From positions 1-11,638 of the forward strand of contig JAOUPZ010000068.1 in the NCBI GenBank assembly GCA_029879595.1: a stretch of 11,638 nt of DNA, read 5' to 3'. This document shows, one piece after another, positions 7,450 through 11,638 of the stretch (positions are counted from its first letter, which is position 1; each line of letters begins with the position of its first letter). A program made the position numbers and the translations under genes. Under the pieces are notes generated by a model, which ran no database searches, had not been told where the DNA came from, and saw only the letters and a program-made list of their open reading frames with translations. The stretch comes from Deltaproteobacteria bacterium (lineage in GTDB: Bacteria > SAR324 > JACQKK01).

Positions 7450-8046
7450 TCAGGCATGCAGACGGCTGCGCCGCCCGGTATTGGATTTCTGCTGGAAGTC
7501 GATTGCTCCGCGGAACTCGTCCAGGCCCTTGAGGTCTTCCTTCCTCAGAACAAGCTGAACCAGGGAGTCGAAGTGGGACATGGTGTCCTTGTCCATATCC
7601 TGGTACAGGAAGAGCAGGGCGATGGCCTTGCGGCAGTAATCCCGGGGGGAGCTTTGAATCATCCGGGCAACATGGGTCAGCTGCTCCATCTGGTCGGAGT
7701 TGAATGAGTCCATGAGCTCGAGCATCTCCTTGATGGCCGGCTTGTGGTCTTCCAGCAGCATCACCGAGTTGAAGTAGCGCTTCATTTCGTCGGGAGCTTT
7801 CTCCCGATATGCCGCCAGGATCAGTTCCCTGTGGTCTATCTTGAGTTTTCTGGCGTACTCGACAAGCTGGGCGTCCTTGGGGATGTGTCCACCGACCACC
7901 TTGTTGAACAGATCATAGGGGACCCGGATGCTTCGTGAACATTCCTTAACGTCCTTGTAGCCGTTTTTTTCAATGGCTTCCCTTATCATGGAAGCAACGG
8001 TTTTGATCTTGGGTTTACTGTTTGATTTGGATGTTTTGCCTGACAT
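7450..8046 (-). CDS. Unknown protein with HTH-like N-terminal domain, 198 aa
   Basis: I do not recognise a named family. After a Lys/Ser-rich tail (1-16), residues 17-83 look like a small all-helical XRE/Cro-type DNA-binding domain. The pattern is helix MIREAIEKNGY, helix VKECSRSI, turn, VPYDLFNKVVGGHIPKDAQL and a closing helix REL-ILAAY. This matches the way phage-type HTH proteins align (MSQESLARKLGVSRSTISRIENG) only loosely. Residues 90-180 are a second helical region (MLLEDHKPAIKEMLELMDSF, LTHVARMIQSSP, CRKAIALLFLYQD), which could be a dimerisation or sensing part. The ATG start has only weak purine-rich sequence upstream (AAGAG, 12 nt away). Base composition is lower in G+C than the neighbouring genes, a possible sign of different origin. 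It is probably a transcriptional regulator, but this is inference. Confidence 0.75.
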   Translation of the reverse strand: MSGKTSKSNSKPKIKTVASMIREAIEKNGYKDVKECSRSIRVPYDLFNKVVGGHIPKDAQLVEYARKLKIDHRELILAAYREKAPDEMKRYFNSVMLLEDHKPAIKEMLELMDSFNSDQMEQLTHVARMIQSSPRDYCRKAIALLFLYQDMDKDTMSHFDSLVQLVLRKEDLKGLDEFRGAIDFQQKSNTGRRSRLHA

Positions 8047-8114
8047 AATGTTTATTACTCTTGTGATAAATCCAGCGCAAAGGCTTTCTGGAACTTACAT
8101 TTGAGCTGGAAAAA

Positions 8115-8252
8115 ATGATATATCGGTATGCCGACGAGGTTGTCCGTGAATACGCCCGGGAGCCTGCGGGCCCACCCCTTGCTGAAGCGTTGGAACACAT
8201 ACACTGGATAACCCCATTGGTAAATATCCGAAACAATAGGATTTACGTCTAA
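8115..8252 (+). CDS. Doubtful small ORF, 45 codons
   Basis: An ATG-to-TAA frame of 45 residues beginning MIYRYADEVVREYA. The frame stays open upstream to 8070 without another usual start. Its composition (Glu, Ala, Arg, Leu, Tyr; EPAGPPLAEALEHIHW) looks more protein-like than the surrounding spacer and its local G+C is higher. There is no clear ribosome binding site, only GCTGGAA. It is either a small gene divergent from the HTH-like gene, a remnant of a larger lost gene, or chance. Confidence 0.22.
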   Translation: MIYRYADEVVREYAREPAGPPLAEALEHIHWITPLVNIRNNRIYV

Positions 8253-8680
8253 TACCCTTTGCCTGATCCTTGCGTGATTTGCCTGGTTGGGCTGGTAATC
8301 CGCCTGTGTGGATACTGCGTGGCCTGGCTTCTGTGCCCGGAAACTCTCCGGCGCTTTTTAGCCTGTGGGTACTACCCTGAAAACAAAATTAAACTCTCCA
8401 TTACAATTTTTTCCATGGGATGCAGAAAAATGCAAGCGATAAAAAATTAAAAGATATGCTCTGCCCGGTATCATGATTGTATATTGTGCTTTTTTACGGG
8501 ATATTCTGTGTTCTGATTCAACGTCAACCCCCCTGTTTCCCTGAAAAAACCATCATTGATTAACACCCAAAGATTAATGCGTTTCAGGCGGGTTATTTAT
8601 TAATTTGAGTGATGGGAAAAGCGTGCATCATTTTGCATCATCATTGTTTTTGCTGCAATAAAAATAGCGTAATCATGACT
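8253..8680. other. AT-rich intergenic stretch with no convincing gene
   Basis: No ORF here has a credible start and ribosome binding site. The G+C content drops sharply compared with the flanking genes. The stretch holds an 8-bp direct repeat TGCATCAT (8624-8631 and 8634-8641, 10 bp apart, one helical turn) and a direct repeat GATTAA around 8557 and 8571. It probably includes 3' sequence of the AbrB gene on the right and upstream sequence of the divergent region on the left. I saw no tRNA, no mobile-element ends and no long inverted repeats. Confidence 0.5.
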
Positions 8681-9760
8681 TTATTTAACTGGCCCCCGGG
8701 CCAGCAGTCGGCGACACAGCAGGGGCAGGGTCAGGTTGATCAACAGCACCCTGGCCAGGTGGTGGGTAACCACGAAGGCCACGTCCATTCCCAGGGCCAA
8801 TGAGATGAGGGTCATCTCCGGCAATCCTCCGGGGGCGAAGGCCAGCAACAGCAAGGAGATCGGCAATCCCGTGAGCCAGTGGGCCGCCATCGCGCCCAAC
8901 CCGGCGGCTGCAAGCATGAACACGGCCATGGTTGCTCCCATGGAAGAAAAGGCAGCAACCCGGCGGGGAGGCACCCCGGCGAACCTGCAGCCGATGGAAC
9001 TTCCCACCACCACCTGGGCGGCCAGCACAAGCACTCCGGGGGGGCTGGCCTCGCTTAATCCGGCCATGTGGATGACGGCGCTCAGCAGCAGGGGGCCTAT
9101 CAGGAAAGGCGCCGGAAGGCGCAATGCCCGGGCGGCGAGAAATCCCAGTGATCCGGCCAGGGTCAGCCAGAACAGGTCGTTCAGGTTAAGCAGCGCGGCC
9201 ATTTCCACTCCCGTGGCGGCGGCAGGCAGGGTCAGCTCTCCCTCCAGCAGGCGGATGCCCAGGGGCACGGCCAGGCAGACCAGCACTATCCGGATGCTGT
9301 GCACCAGTGAGATAAGGCGCAAGTCAGCTCCCATGTCACTGGCCACGAATATCACGTTGGCCAGCCCGCCCGGTATGCCCGCAAACAGCGATTCCAGCCG
9401 GGGCACGCCGAACAGGTGGCGCATCATCCGATAGGCCCCCCAGACCATCAGGGCAGTGAACAGGACTACCATGGAGATGGTGGGAAGCCAGCGCAGGAAC
9501 TGCCCCGGCATTTCGCTGGTGAAGGCGGAGCCCACCAGGAGACCCAGAATGAGCACCATGCCGTTGCGCAGGGGGCCGGGCACCCATACCGGCAGACCTC
9601 CCAGTGAGGCCGGCAGGGTAAATGTCATCGCTCCCAGCAGCCACGGCAGTGGTATGCCCAGGAGGCGGAATACCCACCCCCCCAGCAGACCCAGCGCCAG
9701 GGTGAACGCCAGCGTGAGCGTCAGGCGGGAAAGCCTCTGGGTTGTCTGGTTGATCTGCAC
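8681..9760 (-). CDS. AbrB-family integral membrane protein (AmoA-like, PF05145)
   Basis: 359 residues, highly hydrophobic, with about 10 membrane segments. It contains the duplicated AbrB membrane domain. The first half has GIPLPWLLGAM (35-45) and AGIPGGLANVIFVASDMGAD (127-146). The second has LPAPFLIGPLL (215-225) and AFAPGGLPEMTLISLALGMD (307-326). E. coli AbrB is said to affect aidB expression, and the family is often misnamed ammonia monooxygenase; its transported substrate is unknown. The start is GTG 9760-9758, with AGGA 6 nt upstream and family-typical length. The frame stays open further upstream, but the extra 102 residues are Pro/Arg-rich and repetitive (LPETR repeats) and come from a duplicated non-coding repeat. 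It lies 190 nt downstream of rplT, where pheS is often found. It may be cotranscribed or have its own promoter. Confidence 0.88.
   Translation of the reverse strand: MQINQTTQRLSRLTLTLAFTLALGLLGGWVFRLLGIPLPWLLGAMTFTLPASLGGLPVWVPGPLRNGMVLILGLLVGSAFTSEMPGQFLRWLPTISMVVLFTALMVWGAYRMMRHLFGVPRLESLFAGIPGGLANVIFVASDMGADLRLISLVHSIRIVLVCLAVPLGIRLLEGELTLPAAATGVEMAALLNLNDLFWLTLAGSLGFLAARALRLPAPFLIGPLLLSAVIHMAGLSEASPPGVLVLAAQVVVGSSIGCRFAGVPPRRVAAFSSMGATMAVFMLAAAGLGAMAAHWLTGLPISLLLLAFAPGGLPEMTLISLALGMDVAFVVTHHLARVLLINLTLPLLCRRLLARGPVK
8689..8704 (-). terminator. Weak hairpin over the AbrB-family gene's stop region
   Basis: CTGGCCC and GGGCCAG are separated by two bases inside the last codons of the gene. 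Minus-strand RNA would continue UUAAAUAAAG, which is AU-rich but not a true U tract. A loop of two bases forces opening of the inner pair. It could contribute to termination, but this is a weak call. Confidence 0.25.
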
Positions 9761-9912
9761 CGGGAATCCTGCTCGAGGTGCTGCGGGGTGGAAAGGGGCG
9801 AAACAGGCGGACCGAAGTGCGCCCCCAGGCTGGCGGATGGCACCAGGGCTTTGAAGGCCACTGCCCGCCATCGCCAAACGGACCTCCGGCCCAGGGCCGC
9901 AGGTGCCAGGCT

Positions 9913-9957
9913 GCCTTGTTTCTGGCAGCCTTGTTTCTGGCAGTCTTGTCTCAGGCA
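9913..9957. repeat. 15-bp tandem repeat, three copies, at the 3' end of rplT
   Basis: GCCTTGTTTCTGGCA is present as two perfect copies (9913-9927, 9928-9942) and a third divergent one (9943-9957, GTCTTGTCTCAGGCA). The last contains the rplT stop codon (9951-9953). The first copies lie beyond the gene. Together with 9909-9915, the array forms a 7-bp hairpin (GGCTGCC / GGCAGCC, loop of 8) with no U tract in the minus direction. Confidence 0.88.
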
Positions 9958-10310
9958 GCCAGCTTGGCCTTGACCTGCTTGCAGATTTCCCCGAAGGCTT
10001 CCGGGGACTCAATGGAGAGGCTGGAGAGCACCTTGCGGTCCAACTCGATTCCGGCCAGCTTGGCACCGTGAATGAACTGGCTGTAGCTCATGTCGTGCTG
10101 CCGCACGGCGGCGTTCAGTCTGGTGATCCACAGGCGGCGGAAATCGCGTTTGCGGACCTTGCGGTCGCGGTAGGCATATTGCCGGGCCCGGTCAACCGCG
10201 TTACGGACTGTCCGCCACAGGCGCTTGCGTCCACCTGTGAAGCCCTTGGCTGCCTTGAAGTAGCTGTTCTTTTTCTTGCGGGCGTGAACCGCACGCTTAA
10301 TCCTTGCCAT
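9951..10310 (-). CDS. rplT: 50S ribosomal protein L20
   Basis: 119 residues, the usual length. L20 binds 23S rRNA early in assembly of the large subunit. It also represses its own operon by binding an rRNA-like mRNA structure in several bacteria. The conserved core is clear: ARQYAYRDRKVRKRDFRRLW (42-61), ITRLNAA (62-68), SYSQFIHG (75-82) and AGIELDRKVLSSL (86-98), after a very basic N-terminal tail. ATG 10310 follows ACAGGAACAA, a good ribosome binding site 6 nt upstream. It is the third gene of infC-rpmI-rplT, separated from rpmI by an unusually long 152-nt spacer. Confidence 0.98.
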   Translation of the reverse strand: MARIKRAVHARKKKNSYFKAAKGFTGGRKRLWRTVRNAVDRARQYAYRDRKVRKRDFRRLWITRLNAAVRQHDMSYSQFIHGAKLAGIELDRKVLSSLSIESPEAFGEICKQVKAKLAA

Positions 10311-10370
10311 TTGTTCCTGTCCTGGTTTCTTTGTTTTCCTACAGTTGTTATTCCGGCTTTTGCCCGATGT

Positions 10371-10443
10371 CTTTCACCGGGACGTTCTATACGCCGGGGC
10401 AGGGAAAGGCTATACGGCGGCCTGTCCGGTTCCGGTGAGAAAG
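10371..10443 (-). promoter_or_regulatory. Long-range inverted repeat in the rpmI-rplT spacer
   Basis: In minus-strand RNA, CUUU-CU-CACCGG (10443-10432) can pair with CCGGUGAAAG (10380-10371). This gives 10 bp with a 2-nt bulge, enclosing about 51 nt. The enclosed part contains two CGTATAG copies (on minus) and CGCCG/CGGCG, which can form a further stem. Position in the 152-nt leader of rplT suggests an RNA control element, for example an L20 operator, or translational coupling with rpmI. Processing sites and a second promoter are alternatives. Confidence 0.4.
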
Positions 10444-10462
10444 CCCGTGATAAAACACCTGG

Positions 10463-10669
10463 TCAGCCGTTGGGCATCAGGGCCCTGATATGGCCCGCAT
10501 CCACATCGGCAATGTAGCCCCGGTTGCGAAGGTTGCGCTTGGTCTGCACGTTCTTGCGCCGCATGAAGTGGCGCATACCGGCCTTCTTGCGCTTTATCTT
10601 GCCCTTGGAGGTGAAGCTGAACCGCTTGGCCGCGGACTTGTTGGTTTTCATTTTGTACTTCTTAGCCAT
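10463..10669 (-). CDS. rpmI: 50S ribosomal protein L35
   Basis: 68 residues, slightly longer than the usual 64-66 because of the start MAKKYKMKTNKSAAKRF; the classic MKTN...AAKRF block begins at residue 7. KIKRKKAGMRHFMRRK and the tail are standard L35 (large-subunit assembly, binds 23S rRNA). ATG 10669 is preceded by GGAAG 7 nt upstream. An alternative start at Met7 would remove the extension. It lies 29 bp downstream of infC, as expected in infC-rpmI-rplT. Confidence 0.97.
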   Translation of the reverse strand: MAKKYKMKTNKSAAKRFSFTSKGKIKRKKAGMRHFMRRKNVQTKRNLRNRGYIADVDAGHIRALMPNG

Positions 10670-10698
10670 CTGCTTTCTTCCGAAATCTGGTTATTGTC

Positions 10699-11256
10699 TC
10701 AGCTTTTCTTTTCTATTTTCTTTTTGGGGGCCAGAATCATGGTCAGGGTCCGGCCTTCCATTTTGGCAGGAGATTCAACCATGGCTGTCTCCCCTATCTG
10801 CTCGACAAATCTATCCATCAGGGTCCGTCCCAGGTCCTGGTGGCTCATCTCGCGCCCCCTGAACATCACGGTGACCTTGACCTTGTCGCCTGCCTCCACG
10901 AAACTTATTGCGTGGCGCAACTTGAACTGGAAATCATGCTCCTCCGTTTTGGGGCGGAGCTTAATTTCCTTGAGATGAACGACCTTCTGGTTGCGCTTGG
11001 CCTCGTGCTGTCTTTTGCTCTGCTGGTACTTGTACTGGCCATAATCCATGATCCGGCAGACCGGGGGGTCGGCGTTCGCCGCTACCTCCACCAGATCCAG
11101 CCCTTGCTCATCGGCCAGCCGCAATGCTTCTTCCAGGTTTAGTATTCCCAGCTGCTCACTGTCCGAGTTGATCACGCGAACCGTTTTTACCCGGATCTGA
11201 GTGTTCACCCTGGTGGCAGGAACCTGAGGCCTGCTCGGACGATTTGGACTAGCGAT
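10699..11256 (-). CDS. infC: Translation initiation factor IF-3, probable AUC start
   Basis: IF3 binds the 30S subunit, checks the initiator tRNA and start codon, and prevents premature 50S joining. The N domain (about 16-85) has INSDSEQLGIL and DLVEVAANADPPVCRIMDYG; the last part overlaps the IF3 signature (RIMDYGQYKY, 68-77). The basic linker is 78-98, and the C domain (about 99-178) has EIKLRPKTEEHDF, VMFRGREMSH and TMILAPKKK. Length is 185 residues, close to the usual 180. The frame is open to 11439, but the extra 61 codons come from the hairpin-rich leader. The start chosen is ATC (11256-11254): AAGGAG (11268-11263) lies 6 nt upstream and no ATG/GTG/TTG is suitably placed. Rare start codons (AUU in E. 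coli infC, AUC reported in Myxococcus xanthus) allow IF3 to regulate its own synthesis. Confidence 0.93.
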   Translation of the reverse strand: MASPNRPSRPQVPATRVNTQIRVKTVRVINSDSEQLGILNLEEALRLADEQGLDLVEVAANADPPVCRIMDYGQYKYQQSKRQHEAKRNQKVVHLKEIKLRPKTEEHDFQFKLRHAISFVEAGDKVKVTVMFRGREMSHQDLGRTLMDRFVEQIGETAMVESPAKMEGRTLTMILAPKKKIEKKS

Positions 11257-11262
11257 ATAGTT

Positions 11263-11268
11263 CTCCTT
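11263..11268 (-). promoter_or_regulatory. Ribosome binding site that fixes the infC start
   Basis: AAGGAG on the minus strand, 6 nt before the ATC codon. It is the only strong Shine-Dalgarno in the upstream 150 nt and places initiation at ATC rather than at any earlier codon of the open frame. ATA, one base further upstream, is out of frame. Confidence 0.8.
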
Positions 11269-11445
11269 GGTAAAGCTTATCGGCTGCAAGGTCCCAATCC
11301 ACCATCCGCCCGGCCTTGTCCAGGCGGTCCGCCGGAAGCCCGGCGGGTAGGGGCGCGGCCCCGCATGGAACGGCGTGGCGCCGCAACGGTGTTGTTCCAT
11401 GCAAAATATCAAGGGACACGCGGACCATCCGTTATCCAAAACTAA
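11269..11445 (-). ncRNA. Structured infC leader RNA (candidate L20-responsive control)
   Basis: The leader between the candidate promoter and infC is GC-rich and full of perfect hairpins. GCATGGAAC (11402-11394) pairs with GTTCCATGC (11371-11363), 9 bp around a 22-nt loop. GGGGC/GCCCC (11362-11358, 11354-11350) form a 5-bp stem. CCGCCGG (11346-11340) and CCGGCGG (11335-11329) give a 7-bp stem with GCTT loop. Alternative pairing of CCGCC (11327-11323) with GGCGG (11310-11306) could compete. In Bacillus and E. coli, L20 represses this operon through such a leader or operator. No specific known family is claimed here. Confidence 0.45.
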
Positions 11446-11451
11446 GAAAAC

Positions 11452-11479
11452 AGAATATCACAAGATGCAGGCGAATCAA
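11452..11479 (-). promoter_or_regulatory. Candidate infC-operon promoter
   Basis: On the minus strand, TTGATT (-35, 11479-11474) is followed after 16 bp by TATTCT (-10, 11457-11452). A TG one base before the latter makes it an extended -10. It lies directly after the terminator, so transcription would start near 11445 and give a leader of about 190 nt. Confidence 0.45.
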
Positions 11480-11515
11480 GCCGATTGTCGCATAATTTTT
11501 ATTCCGGCTTTTTTA

Positions 11516-11539
11516 TAAAAAAACCGGCCCGGGCCCGGT
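11516..11539 (-). terminator. Intrinsic terminator of an upstream minus-strand gene
   Basis: On the minus strand ACCGG (11539-11535) pairs with CCGGT (11527-11523) around GCCCGGG, and the run of seven T (11523-11517) follows: a classic intrinsic terminator. It also joins with CCGGCTTTTTTA (11504-11515) to make a 24-bp palindrome (11504-11527), whose arms differ by a single G-U pair in minus-strand RNA. It should end the transcription unit beyond the window edge, so infC depends on its own promoter here. Confidence 0.7.
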
Positions 11540-11638
11540 GAGCAGGCCCAGGAAGTGCCGGAAGGGGCCCCGACAGCACGTCCGACGGTTTAAAAATATC
11601 AAAAACGCCAATAATAACAGCCAAAACCACAGATATGG
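11540..11638. other. Window edge: no supported gene
   Basis: This 99-bp stretch is upstream of the infC operon. A minus-strand frame runs open from the window edge to TAA at 11515-11513 and reads as a hydrophobic stretch (LWFWLLLLAFLIFL). But it passes through the terminator hairpin and its start is outside the window. It may hold the 3' end of another gene, for example thrS in other genomes, but no thrS signature is visible. Confidence 0.3.

Noticed and set aside
8259..8450. 63-codon plus-strand ORF with a Cys-rich hydrophobic start
   Set aside because: TTG start without a ribosome binding site, low-complexity AT-rich 3' half, no recognisable pattern.
9887..9899. CGGCCC-A-GGGCCG palindrome as a terminator for rplT
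   Set aside because: One-base loop and no following T tract on either strand; common chance palindrome in GC-rich DNA.
9761..10066. N-terminal extension of the AbrB-family protein
   Set aside because: It runs through the rplT 3' end and its tandem repeat. The translation is Pro/Arg-rich and repetitive, and GTG 9760 with AGGA matches the family start.
11257..11439. N-terminal extension of infC by 61 codons to a TTG/ATG upstream
   Set aside because: The stretch is rich in perfect hairpins, has no IF3 similarity and no ribosome binding site at its start, and IF3 of 185 aa with an ATC start fits the family length.
11504..11514. Plus-strand terminator using the T run at 11509-11514
   Set aside because: The nearest stem (AAGCCG/CGGCTT) has a 21-nt loop and there is no plus-strand gene to terminate.
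11513..11638. Hydrophobic minus-strand frame open from the right edge
   Set aside because: It passes through a strong terminator hairpin and its T tract. AT-rich sequence readily gives Leu/Phe/Ile strings, so it could be chance.
1..11638. CRISPR array, transposon ends, tRNA or rRNA genes
   Set aside because: No regularly spaced direct repeats with unique spacers, no transposase or long terminal inverted repeats, and no tRNA/rRNA-like stretch was found by eye.

Overview
The window is a GC-rich bacterial chromosomal segment with ordinary housekeeping and metabolic genes and one AT-richer stretch (about 7.45-8.68 kb). A YejE-type inner-membrane permease, a YdiJ-type flavin/Fe-S dehydrogenase and a DciA-type (DUF721) protein suggest a Gram-negative proteobacterial or Desulfobacterota-like (former deltaproteobacterial) organism. 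The placement is an inference and a weak one. No phage genes, insertion sequence, CRISPR array, tRNA or rRNA was seen.

Layout, left to right. (1) The 3' part of a class V PLP aminotransferase (+) ends 3 bp from a convergent 244-residue unknown protein (-). (2) Upstream of the unknown gene on the same strand is a 972-residue FAD plus Fe-S dehydrogenase of the YdiJ / D-2-hydroxyacid dehydrogenase type. (3) Across a short AT-rich divergent spacer lies a lone YejE-like ABC permease (+) without its usual YejA/B/F partners. (4) A two-gene unit (+) follows: a cytidylate-kinase-like protein fused to a BON domain, overlapping by a few bases a DUF721/DciA-like protein. (5) Two hairpins lie in the gap before a convergent gene (-) for a 198-residue protein with an HTH-like N-terminus. 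(6) About 630 bp of AT-rich spacer follows, holding at most one doubtful 45-codon ORF. (7) On the minus strand, reading right to left, are infC (IF3), rpmI (L35), rplT (L20) and then an AbrB-family membrane protein.

The translation cluster shows the most regulation. A strong intrinsic terminator (11516-11539, minus strand) cuts infC off from whatever lies upstream. A candidate extended -10 promoter follows, then a GC-rich leader of roughly 190 nt with several perfect hairpins. infC itself appears to start at an AUC codon behind an AAGGAG ribosome binding site. A second long-range inverted repeat sits in the unusually long rpmI-rplT spacer. Both structures are reasonable candidates for L20 autoregulation, but no specific RNA family was identified.

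Three short tandem duplications (12, 14 and 15 bp units) occur in the window. Two of them straddle the stop codons of minus-strand genes. Nothing here is a clear-cut new defence or mobile system. The best leads are the kinase-BON/DciA pair, the isolated YejE permease, the infC start and leader, and the AT-rich HTH-gene region.
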